A stretch of DNA of 64,000 bases from SHLQ01 sp964451305. Lineage in GTDB: Bacteria > Actinomycetota > Acidimicrobiia > Acidimicrobiales > SHLQ01. The translations under genes and the position numbers were made by a program. Location: contig CAYVHV010000013.1 in NCBI GenBank assembly GCA_964451305.1, forward strand, positions 1 through 64,000, read 5' to 3'. Position 1 is the first letter of the stretch. The number at the start of each line of letters is the position of its first letter. Shown piece by piece: positions 33,257 to 41,364 of this stretch. The notes under the pieces were generated by a model. The model was not told where the DNA came from. It was given only the letters and a program-made list of their open reading frames with translations, and searched no databases.

Positions 33257-34039
33257 GTGAACTACGAAACCATCAAACTCGACGAGGGCGAAAACGGGGT
33301 TTGGGAACTCGTGTTGGCGAACCCACCCGCAAACGCGTTGAGCAAGCAGATGGCGTTCGAGCTGCGCCATGCCGTGGCCCAGCTAGCGACCGATCCAGCC
33401 GTTCGTGCGGTGGTGTTACACGGCGAAGGCAAGGTGTTCTTCGGTGGTGGCGACCTCGTTGAATTCAGTGAGGGCGGCGATCAAACCCCGGCCAATCTGC
33501 ACGAGATGACGAGTGACTTCCACGGTGCGATCTCGCGCATGTCTCGCATGAACGCTCCGGTGATCGGCGCGATCACCGGAACCGCAGGTGGTGCCGGGAT
33601 GAGCCTGACGGCTGCGATGGATCTTGTTTTCGCCGGTGAGAACGCAAAGTTCACGATGGCCTACACCGCTGCTGGCCTCACACCCGACGGAACGTCGAGC
33701 TTCTTTCTTTCTCGTGTCATTGGTTTGCGCCGCGCGACCGAAATGGTGCTCACCAACCGGGTGCTCACGGCCGCCGAGGCGCTCGACTGGGGACTCATCA
33801 ACGCCGTGCACCCAAACGAAGACGTGCTCAGCGAGGCGCGAGCGCTCGCGGCGACCCTCGCTAAAGGCCCGATTAACGCGTTCGGCGGAGCCAAGCGGCT
33901 CCTCGTCGAAGGAGCGAACTCTTCACTTGGTGAGGCAATGGAACGCGAATCGTTCGCCATCGCAACTCAAGCGCTGCACCCTGAGGCAGTAGAAGGCATC
34001 GACGCCTTCCTTAACAAACGCCGCCCCGAGTTTCCGTAG
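33257..34039 (+). CDS. Enoyl-CoA hydratase/isomerase family protein
   Basis: A 260-residue crotonase-fold protein. The oxyanion-hole segments GKVFFGGGDLVEF and AITGTAGGAGMSLTAAMDLVFA are clear. At the first catalytic position, MAYTAAGLTPDGTSSFFLSRVIG has Ala-Ala-Gly in place of the usual Glu of hydratases, so the reaction may be isomerisation or another crotonase chemistry. GTG 33257, preceded by GGAG at 33247-33250, is preferred over the ATG 14 codons upstream, which would overlap the cbs start region. Confidence 0.88.
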   Translation: MNYETIKLDEGENGVWELVLANPPANALSKQMAFELRHAVAQLATDPAVRAVVLHGEGKVFFGGGDLVEFSEGGDQTPANLHEMTSDFHGAISRMSRMNAPVIGAITGTAGGAGMSLTAAMDLVFAGENAKFTMAYTAAGLTPDGTSSFFLSRVIGLRRATEMVLTNRVLTAAEALDWGLINAVHPNEDVLSEARALAATLAKGPINAFGGAKRLLVEGANSSLGEAMERESFAIATQALHPEAVEGIDAFLNKRRPEFP

Positions 34040-34050
34040 GGCTCAGATAC

Positions 34051-34482
34051 TCAGTCGTAGCCAGCGAGGTCGTCGACCGCGGTGATCTTGGTTGGTGTGA
34101 GGCGCACGACGAGCTCACCGGGCACGCCGTTTCGTTCTCCGAATTCCTCGGCCCGGTCTTCTCCCATGTAACGGCGACCGATGTTGGTGGCGACGGCGCG
34201 GACGTTGTCGAGATCGTCGTCGATGGTGATCGTGCCATCGATCTTGACGAACGCGAACGGTGGTTCTTCCAAGTCGACCACCAAGCTTGCGCGGCCCTCT
34301 CGTTGCAACGCCTTTCCCTTGCCGCTTTCGCTGTGGGTGTTGAAGATGATGTCGTCACCATCGAGGGTGAACCAGATCGGCGCTACATGTGGTGCGCCAG
34401 TCTGCGACACCCACGCCAACTTGCCAGTTCGGGTTCCGGTCAGGAGAAACTCTTGGGTCTCAGTATCTGTCATTTCACGCAT
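34051..34482 (-). CDS. PPOX-class (F420/FMN split-barrel) protein
   Basis: A 143-residue split beta-barrel protein like the actinobacterial F420-dependent FDOR-B enzymes: an N-terminal TGTRTGKLAWVSQTGAPHVAPIWF followed by DDIIFNTHSESGKGKALQREGRASLVVD, the cofactor-phosphate binding part. Its substrate is unknown; relatives act on biliverdin, fatty acids or other hydrides. ATG 34482 has GAGG eight bases upstream. It converges with the enoyl-CoA hydratase gene. Confidence 0.87.
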   Translation of the reverse strand: MREMTDTETQEFLLTGTRTGKLAWVSQTGAPHVAPIWFTLDGDDIIFNTHSESGKGKALQREGRASLVVDLEEPPFAFVKIDGTITIDDDLDNVRAVATNIGRRYMGEDRAEEFGERNGVPGELVVRLTPTKITAVDDLAGYD

Positions 34483-34512
34483 GGGTGAGCCCTCTTCTCT
34501 GTTGGATCTGGT

Positions 34513-35667
34513 TTAGCCCGAGACCGAGCGTAGGAACCATTTCTGGAGCGCGTCGACGGCGCCTTTCATGGTCTCCGGGGTTCCGCAGAAGCTGAAGCGC
34601 ATGAAGCGGTGGCCGTCGGTCGGGTGGAAGTCGACACCCGGGGTGGCTGCGACGCCGAGTTGGTCGAGCCACTGTTTGGCGAGGGCTTTGCTGTCGGCGG
34701 CGAGGTGGTCGGTGCGGGCCCACACGTAGAACGCGCCGTCGGACGGGGCGAGATCGGTGAGACCCGCTTTTGGGAAACCTTCGAGCAAGATCTCTCTGTT
34801 CGTTGCATAGCGAGCGAGATGCTGGTCAAGTTCAGACCGACAGTCGAGAGCGGCGACGGCCATGTGCTGGCTGATCGCCGGTGGGCAGATCACCAGATTC
34901 TGGGCGAGGCGATCGAACAGCCCGGTCAATCCGTGTGGCAGCACCGTCCAGCCGATACGCCAGCCCGTCATCGAGAAGTACTTCGAGAACGAGTTGATGA
35001 CGATTGCGTTGTCGGAGAACTGACTCGCGGTTGCAGTGACTGCGTCGCCGTAGGTGAGCCCGTGGTAGATCTCGTCGCTGATGAAACGTACGTCGTTGTC
35101 GTCGGACCATTCGACCAATGCCCGGAGTTCCTCCGGCGACAAGACCGTGCCGGTTGGGTTGGATGGGCTTGCGACGATCACGCCGTCGAGCGGTCCAGCA
35201 GCCTCGAGCAGTTCGACCGTTGGCTGGTAGCGGGTTGACGCGTCCACGTTGATCGCAACGGGTTCCATATGCAGCGCGGTGAGCATATTTCGGTAACACG
35301 GATAGCCAGGCTCACTGACTGCCACACGGGCGCCCGGTTCGAACGCTGCGAGCAGCCCGATCACAAACGCGCCGGACGCACCTTGGGTGATCGCAATGCG
35401 GGCTGGGTCGATGTCGAGGTCGTACTGGCTCTTGATATGGCCAGCGATTGCTGGCGCGATCTCGGGGATGCCGCGGCTGGTTGTGTAACCGAGCGTGTGC
35501 GAGTCGAGCAGTTCATGGGCGACCGCAACTGCGCCCTGCGGCGCGCCGGTGGACGGCTGGCCGACTTCGAGGTGGAACACAGCCCCGCCCGCCTGCTCTC
35601 GCTCTTGGGCCGCCGCAACGACCTCCATAACATAGAACGGATCGATCTGCCGGGTCACCTCAGCCAC
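34513..35667 (-). CDS. Class I/II PLP aminotransferase
   Basis: A 384-residue fold-type I aminotransferase. Visible motifs are HLEVGQPSTGAPQ, the cofactor region ITQGASGAFV, SPSNPTGTVL, the Asp-bearing RFISDEIYHGL, and the PLP lysine in INSFSKYFSMTGWRIGW. The amino-acid specificity cannot be read from sequence. The start is placed at GTG 35667, overlapping the dusB stop by eight bases; GTG 35658 is an alternative. The 31-codon extension further upstream lies inside dusB and is rejected. The two genes are probably co-transcribed. Confidence 0.9.
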   Translation of the reverse strand: MAEVTRQIDPFYVMEVVAAAQEREQAGGAVFHLEVGQPSTGAPQGAVAVAHELLDSHTLGYTTSRGIPEIAPAIAGHIKSQYDLDIDPARIAITQGASGAFVIGLLAAFEPGARVAVSEPGYPCYRNMLTALHMEPVAINVDASTRYQPTVELLEAAGPLDGVIVASPSNPTGTVLSPEELRALVEWSDDNDVRFISDEIYHGLTYGDAVTATASQFSDNAIVINSFSKYFSMTGWRIGWTVLPHGLTGLFDRLAQNLVICPPAISQHMAVAALDCRSELDQHLARYATNREILLEGFPKAGLTDLAPSDGAFYVWARTDHLAADSKALAKQWLDQLGVAATPGVDFHPTDGHRFMRFSFCGTPETMKGAVDALQKWFLRSVSG

Positions 35668-36877
35668 CGCTCGCGAACGCGCTCGCGAGCACACCGGGTG
35701 GTGTGGGGTCGTCACGACTGTCGAGCCAGCCGTGGGGGAGCGCCACACGCTTTGGCCCATGACTATGGCCTCTCGTGAGGCGCGCCGCCTCGGGTGGAAA
35801 CTCCTCGTCTTCGAGCCGGCCGAGGATCTCGATCATGTCTTCACGGCTCGTCATCATGGAGATCTCCTTGCGGAACTTTCCACCCACAGGGAACCCCTTC
35901 AGATACCAACTGGTGTGCTTTCGAAAGTCGCGTGCACCGCGGTCGTCACCCAGCCAGTCGGTGAGGAGGTCGAGGTGTGTGACCATGATCTTGACGACGC
36001 CATGAAGCGATGGGGCGGGGGTGATCTCACGGCCTTGGAGCCCTTGGGTCAACTCACGAAACAACCATGGGCGGCCGAGGCACCCGCGGCCGACGACCAC
36101 GCCGTCGCACCCGGTCTGTTCCATCATCGCAATCGCATCGGAGGCTTCCCAGATATCACCGTTGCCAAGAACAGGAATGGACGTGACGTGGCTCTTGAGC
36201 TCGCCGATCGCCTCCCAACGAGCGGTTCCCGAATAGGCCTGTTCGGCAGTGCGAGCATGAAGGGCCACGGCGGCCGCACCTTCGTCTTCGGCGATCTTGC
36301 CGGTGTCGAGCATCGTGATGTGGTCTTCATCGATGCCGATACGAAACTTCAAGGTGACCGGAATGCCCTCGGCATTCGACACCATTGCTCGCACGATGTC
36401 GCGTAGGAGAACCTGTCGCCAGGGCAGTGCACTGCCGCCACCATGACGGGTCACTTTCGGAACCGGACAGCCGAGGTTCATGTCGATGTGATCGACCTGG
36501 CCTGCGCTGACGAGCTTCTTAACCGCTTCACCAATCCAGTACGGGTCGGTGCCGTAGAGCTGGATGCTTCGCGGTGTCTCATCGTCGGCGAACTTGGCCG
36601 AATGCAACATCTTCTGGTGGCCCTCGATCAACGCCCGAGCGGTGATCATCTGGTTCACATAGAGACCCCCGCTCGCGGTTGTGGCATCGCCGGGAGCTGG
36701 GCTGGGGTCGTCGTAGGCCATCTCGTTACCGAAGCGGCGGCATAAGGTCCGGTACGGTGCCGTCGTGACCCCGGCCATCGGTGCGAGCACGACGGGCGGG
36801 CTGACGGTGATCGGCCCGATCTTCAATTCGGTAGGCAGGCCATTCGCTGTGCTGAGCGGTGACGCGGAAGAGTCCAT
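35660..36877 (-). CDS. dusB: tRNA-dihydrouridine synthase (DusB-like)
   Basis: A 405-residue FMN enzyme that reduces uridines in tRNA. It contains LAPMAGVTTAPYRTLCRRFG, the catalytic cysteine in DHIDMNLGCPVPKVTRHGGG, LKFRIGIDEDH, HARTAEQAYSGTARW, and the FMN-phosphate loop VLGNGDIWEASDA with VVVGRGCLGRPW. The C-terminal helical tRNA-binding domain extends from about 300. The ATG at 36877 gives a normal N-terminus; an upstream frame is non-coding. It diverges from the TAP-type hydrolase gene. Confidence 0.92.
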   Translation of the reverse strand: MDSSASPLSTANGLPTELKIGPITVSPPVVLAPMAGVTTAPYRTLCRRFGNEMAYDDPSPAPGDATTASGGLYVNQMITARALIEGHQKMLHSAKFADDETPRSIQLYGTDPYWIGEAVKKLVSAGQVDHIDMNLGCPVPKVTRHGGGSALPWRQVLLRDIVRAMVSNAEGIPVTLKFRIGIDEDHITMLDTGKIAEDEGAAAVALHARTAEQAYSGTARWEAIGELKSHVTSIPVLGNGDIWEASDAIAMMEQTGCDGVVVGRGCLGRPWLFRELTQGLQGREITPAPSLHGVVKIMVTHLDLLTDWLGDDRGARDFRKHTSWYLKGFPVGGKFRKEISMMTSREDMIEILGRLEDEEFPPEAARLTRGHSHGPKRVALPHGWLDSRDDPTPPGVLASAFASGG

Positions 36878-36905
36878 CTCTTCATTCTGGCAGGGCCTCA
36901 CAACT

Positions 36906-36984
36906 TTGTGGCTATCGATGTGGTTGTGGCTAACGATGTGATTGGCGAGGTATGTCGATCTTCCGGTTGAACGTGTACACACGT
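36906..36984. promoter_or_regulatory. Tandem 18-bp repeat and palindrome before TAP hydrolase gene
   Basis: TTGTGGCTATCGATGTGG (36906-36923) is repeated as TTGTGGCTAACGATGTGA (36924-36941), two mismatches, period 18. A palindrome with arms ACGTGT and ACACGT around AC lies at 36971-36984. They occupy the dusB/hydrolase divergent promoter region and support the downstream start at 37027 for the hydrolase. Confidence 0.5.
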
Positions 36985-37026
36985 CGTGCCTTAGCGTTGT
37001 TGCTGAAACGAGCGATGAGGTGCGGG

Positions 37027-38817
37027 ATGCGTTGGAGAGTGAGCAGAGTGTGGTGGGCACTCGTAGTCGTTGCGGTTTTTGCAACGGCGTGTAGCGGGGC
37101 GACGGATTCGGCCGAGCCAGAGCAGCCGGCCTCGGGGAGCGACTCTGGAGATGGTGCGGAGACGAGCGAGCTGGGCGTCGATACCACCGGCACCGTGGCC
37201 GTTATCGACCAAGACCTCGACTGGCAGCGCTGTCTCGAGAACCTCGAATGTACGACCGTGGTCGTTCCGTTGGACTACGACGATCCCACCGGCGAAACCA
37301 CCGAACTCGCCGTCACCCGTTGGGTTTCCGAAGATCCTGAGGAACGGATCGGCACCCTGTTTGTGAATCCCGGCGGCCCAGGTTTTGGCGCCGACTTTTT
37401 GGTCGACAGTCTGGCCAACTTTGCGATCCTTGAGCTCGGCATCTTTTTCGACATCGTCGGAATTGATCCGCGCGGTACCGGTTCGAGTAATCCCATCGAT
37501 TGCAATAGTGACTGGGTCGAAGACATCAACACGTCACTGACCGAAGCCGACGGTTTGGCCGACGACGTCGAGGCGTTCATTGCCGACTTTCAAGAGATGG
37601 GAGCCGAGTGTCTCGAGGAACATGGTGCGGAGTACCTCGCATCGATCACTACCGAGAACGCCGCTCGTGATCACGAAGCGGTGCGCATTCTCTTGGGCGA
37701 CGAGCCAATGAACTTCATGGGAGCCAGCTACGGAACCACGCTCGGCTCGGTCTACGCAACGATGTTCCCCGACAACCTCCGGAGTCTTGTCCTCGACGGA
37801 GCTGTTCTGCCGGACGCGGGTCTGCTCTCTCCGGACGAAGCTGAGGACGTACAACTACAACTCGAACGCATCGAGGCGTCGTGTGATGCTTGGGAAGATT
37901 GCGCGCTCAACGGCCAAGGCTGGATCGAGAGCTTCGATGCCCTCGAAGCCAAGCTAATCGACGGGCCGATCGGCCCGCTCACGCTCGGAGAGTTTCAAAA
38001 CGTTGCCGGGCTTGCGATCGCCGCACCATCGTTCATGGGCGACGTTGCGTTCGGTGTCAGCGAGGCGCTCGACGGTGACGGCACCAGCCTTTCCGAGCTC
38101 AGCAACTTTCTCCTGACACCGCTTCCAGAAACTGGCAATCCCGCAGAGTTCGCAGGAGGGTTGCCAGCAATTCACTGCGCAGACGGCATCGAATGGTCGA
38201 TGGTCGAGTCGGCCCAAGTGCTCCAGGTAGCTGAAGAAACCGCTGCTGCGAACCCGGACCTCGGACCGTTCTTCGGCATTCCGTGCGATCAGTGGCCCGT
38301 GCACGGTGACGGCCTTCCAGCGATCGACTATCGGGGGACAGCCCCCGTGCTCGTCATTGGAAATACTGGCGACGCGGTTACTCCAGTTCGTTATGCCGCC
38401 GAGATGGTCGGAGCCTTTGGAGATCGAGCGCGCCTGTTGACCTGGGACGCCACGGGCCACGTCGCCTTCGGCTTCGGCTCGAACTGCATCGACACCTTGA
38501 CGCTCGACTATCTCGTCGACCTGGTGCTTCCGCCCGATGGCACCGTCTGCCCGCTCGAAGGGTTGCTCGGTGTGGAGCTGGAGGAAGACCTGACCATCTT
38601 GGACGTCGGCCGCGGCTCGACCGCAGACGCGTTGGGCATCGAGGTTGGCGACCGCATTCTCTCGGTCGATGGTGTGGAGATCTCGACGTTCTTCGACCTC
38701 CCACGGTTCGCTGCGGGTCAGACCGACGTGCTGGTCCTGGAACGCGACGGCGAGCAAGTGCAGGTCGAGGCCACGTTCGACCTTCCCGAATGGGAGCTGT
38801 GGCGTCAGGCCGAATAG
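37027..38817 (+). CDS. Secreted alpha/beta hydrolase (TAP-like) lipoprotein with C-terminal PDZ domain
   Basis: A 596-residue lipoprotein. The signal ends in the lipobox FATAC (Cys22), followed by an acidic linker. The alpha/beta-hydrolase core has the oxyanion turn NPGGPGFGA, nucleophile Ser234 (MGASYGTT) and a TAP-like C-terminal lobe with GNTGDAVTPVRYA (Asp) and DATGHVAFG (His). Relatives are tripeptidyl aminopeptidases and esterases. About residues 517-590 add a PDZ-like domain (GRGSTADALGIEVGDRILSVDGVEI), unusual for this family. ATG 37027 is chosen with GAGG upstream. Confidence 0.85.
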   Translation: MRWRVSRVWWALVVVAVFATACSGATDSAEPEQPASGSDSGDGAETSELGVDTTGTVAVIDQDLDWQRCLENLECTTVVVPLDYDDPTGETTELAVTRWVSEDPEERIGTLFVNPGGPGFGADFLVDSLANFAILELGIFFDIVGIDPRGTGSSNPIDCNSDWVEDINTSLTEADGLADDVEAFIADFQEMGAECLEEHGAEYLASITTENAARDHEAVRILLGDEPMNFMGASYGTTLGSVYATMFPDNLRSLVLDGAVLPDAGLLSPDEAEDVQLQLERIEASCDAWEDCALNGQGWIESFDALEAKLIDGPIGPLTLGEFQNVAGLAIAAPSFMGDVAFGVSEALDGDGTSLSELSNFLLTPLPETGNPAEFAGGLPAIHCADGIEWSMVESAQVLQVAEETAAANPDLGPFFGIPCDQWPVHGDGLPAIDYRGTAPVLVIGNTGDAVTPVRYAAEMVGAFGDRARLLTWDATGHVAFGFGSNCIDTLTLDYLVDLVLPPDGTVCPLEGLLGVELEEDLTILDVGRGSTADALGIEVGDRILSVDGVEISTFFDLPRFAAGQTDVLVLERDGEQVQVEATFDLPEWELWRQAE

Positions 38818-38823
38818 CGGGGG

Positions 38824-39396
38824 TTACGTCGCCATAAGGCCGGGAATCAGCGGTCGAATTCGGTGGCGCGGAAGCCCGATCACGTTGTCGTAGCTTCCTT
38901 CGATCGCGGTGACGAACGCGCCGCCTCTTCCTTGCATTGCATACGCACCAGCTTTGTCCGCGGGCTCGCCAGTACCGACGTACCAGCTGATGTCTTCGCT
39001 GCTGAGCTCGGCGAAGTGGACGACCGTCCGCTCGACGAGCGATGTCAGATCGTCGCCGACGCGAACCGCCACGCCGGTGAATACCTCATGGGTGCGCCCG
39101 GACAATGAGCGGAGCATTTCTTCGGCGTGTTGGTCGCTCGATGGCTTGCCCAGAAGATCGCCGTCGAGGACAACGATCGTGTCCGCCGAGATCACGACAT
39201 CGTCAGAGGTGATGTCGTCTGACGATGCAATCGCGGCGGCACCCTTCTCGATGGCGAGTCGTTCGACGTAGGCCGCTGCGGGTTCGTTTTCGTTCGGTGT
39301 CTCGTCGATATCGGCGGCGCGAATGGTGAGGTCGAGGCCAAGTTCTTCGAGGAGTACCTTCCGGCGTGGCGAGCCAGAGGCAAGAATGATGCGCAC
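38824..39396 (-). CDS. maf: Maf-family nucleoside triphosphate pyrophosphatase
   Basis: A 190-residue housekeeping enzyme that hydrolyses non-canonical or pyrimidine nucleoside triphosphates. Motifs are ILASGSPRRKVLLEELGL, VISADTIVVLDG, GKPSSDQHAEEML and GAYAMQGRGG with SYDNVIGLP. The start is taken at GTG 39396, giving the short family-typical N-terminus; GTG 39405 and ATG 39432 are less likely. It converges on the TAP hydrolase gene and diverges from galE. Confidence 0.88.
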   Translation of the reverse strand: MRIILASGSPRRKVLLEELGLDLTIRAADIDETPNENEPAAAYVERLAIEKGAAAIASSDDITSDDVVISADTIVVLDGDLLGKPSSDQHAEEMLRSLSGRTHEVFTGVAVRVGDDLTSLVERTVVHFAELSSEDISWYVGTGEPADKAGAYAMQGRGGAFVTAIEGSYDNVIGLPRHRIRPLIPGLMAT

Positions 39397-39500
39397 GGCC
39401 AGCACGGTAGTGACTAATGCCCCATATGCCACGGCGGAACGTCATGCCACGCTCTGGGTGCAGCACTCTGCCCCTGGTGACACGACGCAAGGAAAACCTC

Positions 39501-40493
39501 ATGAGTGAAACAGTTCTCGTAACCGGTGGTGCTGGTTACATCGGTAGCCACACCGCCATGGCGTTGATCACCGCTGGTCACAACGTTGTTGTCATCGACA
39601 ACTTTGTGAACGCAAAGCCCGATGCGCTCGGTGTTGTTTCTGAGCTCACCGGCAGCGAGATTCCTGTGATCGATGGAGATGTTCGAGATGTCGAACTCGT
39701 CACCAACGTCATCCAAGACCATGGGGTCACCGCGGTCATCCATATGGCTGCGCTCAAGGCCGTTGGCGAATCTGTCGAGATGCCGCTCGAGTACTACGGC
39801 AACAACCTCGAATCGGCTATCGCCACGCTCCAAGCAATGCGCAACGCAGGCATCTACAAGTTCGTGTTCTCCTCATCGGCCACCGTGTACGGCGACCCGG
39901 AGAGCTGCCCCATCCCCGAGGACGCTCGCATCGGAGCCACAAACCCCTATGGCATGACCAAGGAAATGATCGAAGTCATTATGTGCGACCTCGCAGCATC
40001 GGACGATCGATGGAAGGTCACCGCGCTTCGCTACTTCAACCCCGTCGGTGCCCATGAGTCGGGCAAGATCTCCGAAGCACCGCTCGGCAAGCCGAACAAC
40101 CTCATGCCGATGATCATGGAAGTTGCGACCGGCAAGCGCGAACAGGTCATGGTCTTTGGAAACGACTGGCCAACCCCTGACGGCACTGGCGTTCGCGACT
40201 ACATCCACATCATGGATCTGGTCGAAGGCCACGTCGCAGCGCTCGAACATCTCGACGCGCAAGACGGCTACGAGGTCTACAACCTTGGACAGGGCAAAGG
40301 CGTCAGTGTTCTCGAACTGATCGCTGGCGTCGAAGAGGCCACCGGGAAGACCATCCCGTACGAGATTGCAGAACGCCGCGCTGGCGACATCGCCGAGTGT
40401 GTTGCGGACCCAACCAAGGCCAACACCGTCCTCGGCTGGAAGACCACCCGAGATATCTCCCAAGCCTGTCGAGACGCCTGGAATAGTCAGTAG
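39501..40493 (+). CDS. galE: UDP-glucose 4-epimerase
   Basis: A 330-residue short-chain dehydrogenase-type epimerase interconverting UDP-glucose and UDP-galactose for cell-surface glycans. It has the NAD motif GGAGYIGSHTAMALI, the catalytic FSSSATVYG serine, and the Tyr150/Lys154 pair in NPYGMTKEMIE. The sugar-nucleotide part includes NNLMPMIMEVATGK, DGTGVRDYIHIMDLVEGH and YNLGQGKGVSVLEL. ATG 39501 follows AAGGAAA; the in-frame extension upstream is non-coding. A large structured intergenic region follows. Confidence 0.94.
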   Translation: MSETVLVTGGAGYIGSHTAMALITAGHNVVVIDNFVNAKPDALGVVSELTGSEIPVIDGDVRDVELVTNVIQDHGVTAVIHMAALKAVGESVEMPLEYYGNNLESAIATLQAMRNAGIYKFVFSSSATVYGDPESCPIPEDARIGATNPYGMTKEMIEVIMCDLAASDDRWKVTALRYFNPVGAHESGKISEAPLGKPNNLMPMIMEVATGKREQVMVFGNDWPTPDGTGVRDYIHIMDLVEGHVAALEHLDAQDGYEVYNLGQGKGVSVLELIAGVEEATGKTIPYEIAERRAGDIAECVADPTKANTVLGWKTTRDISQACRDAWNSQ

Positions 40494-40542
40494 TTCAGCT
40501 CCGCCAAGCGGCTCCGCCGCTCATTCTGGCGGAACCGAACTA
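40491..40542 (+). terminator. Large nested hairpin at galE stop codon
   Basis: Outer arms TAGTTC/GAACTA, middle arms TCCGCCA/TGGCGGA and inner arms AGCGGC/GCCGCT stack into a long interrupted stem beginning at the galE stop. No T-tract follows, so it may be a Rho-independent-like structure without a U-tail or an RNA-stability element. Confidence 0.55.
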
Positions 40543-40734
40543 CTTCGATAACTCCCTTTCAGGGGGACCGTTCAGGCCACGGAGGCCGAACGTCGGAGAC
40601 GGCGATTGTCAATACCGCCTCCGGCGTCCAGGCTGCGTGCCGCTTGAACGCTCCCCCCCCGAAGGGGAGCACAGCTGTAAGCCGGAACGTGGCAAAATCG
40701 GCGACGGAGTCGCCTGCCGAATTAGGGCTTACAG
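40543..40734. other. Hairpin-dense non-coding region between galE and response regulator
   Basis: No gene is seen, but at least four more inverted repeats are present: CGTTC-GGCC/GGCC-GAACG (40569-40592), CGGAG-CGG/CCG-CTCCG (40594-40623), GCTCCCC/GGGGAGC (40650-40670), and a long-range pair CTGTAAGCC/GGCTTACAG (40675-40734) enclosing GGCGAC-GGA-GTCGCC. The last hairpin, read on the minus strand, is followed by GATTTTG and probably terminates the response-regulator transcript. Confidence 0.5.
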
Positions 40735-41364
40735 GATTCGGCGGTCGGCGGCCCAGCGGGTGAGTTCGTTTCGGTTGCTGAGTTGCAGCTTCCGGAGGAC
40801 AGCGCTCGCGTGAGATTCGACGGTCTTGATCGAGATCGTGAGCCGACGGGCGATCTCTTTGTAGAGGTACCCGCGGGCGAGGAGGCGCATGACCTCTTGT
40901 TCTCGTGCGGTCAGCTGATCGATTTCTGAATCGACGTTGGGCTCGGGGATGTCGGTCGAGAAGGCATCGAGAACGAAACCGGCGAGGCGGGGAGAGAACA
41001 CTGCGTCACCGCTGGCAACCCGGTTCACCGCGTCGACAAGTTGCGGGCCCTCGGTCGCCTTTGTGATGTACCCGCGGGCCCCGGCCCGGATGACAGCGAT
41101 GACGTCCTCAGCCGCATCTGATACCGACAACGCGAGAAAGACGGTGGTGACGCCCCGGGAGACACACCCGGTGATGACGTCGGCTGCCGTGCCGCTCGGG
41201 AGGTGCACATCACAAACCACAACGTCGGGTTTCGAGCGGCTGATGAGATCGATGGCGGCGGGAACGTCACCGGCTTCGCCGACGATGTCGAAGTCGGTTT
41301 CGAGCTCGGCCCGAACACCGGCTCGGATCAAAGCATGGTCATCGACCAAAACGATGCGTGTCAT
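40729..41364 (-). CDS. NarL/LuxR-type response regulator (LiaR-like)
   Basis: A 211-residue regulator. The receiver domain has phospho-acceptor Asp52 (VVVCDVHLPSG) and acidic DD at 8-9. The C-terminal LuxR helix-turn-helix is LTAREQEVMRLLARGYLYKEIARRL...TVESHASAVLRKL. Its start overlaps the kinase stop (ATGA), so kinase and regulator are made together. The neighbouring kinase carries PspC-like membrane helices and a divergent PspC/LiaF-like gene lies beyond, indicating a cell-envelope stress circuit. Confidence 0.92.
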   Translation of the reverse strand: MTRIVLVDDHALIRAGVRAELETDFDIVGEAGDVPAAIDLISRSKPDVVVCDVHLPSGTAADVITGCVSRGVTTVFLALSVSDAAEDVIAVIRAGARGYITKATEGPQLVDAVNRVASGDAVFSPRLAGFVLDAFSTDIPEPNVDSEIDQLTAREQEVMRLLARGYLYKEIARRLTISIKTVESHASAVLRKLQLSNRNELTRWAADRRIL

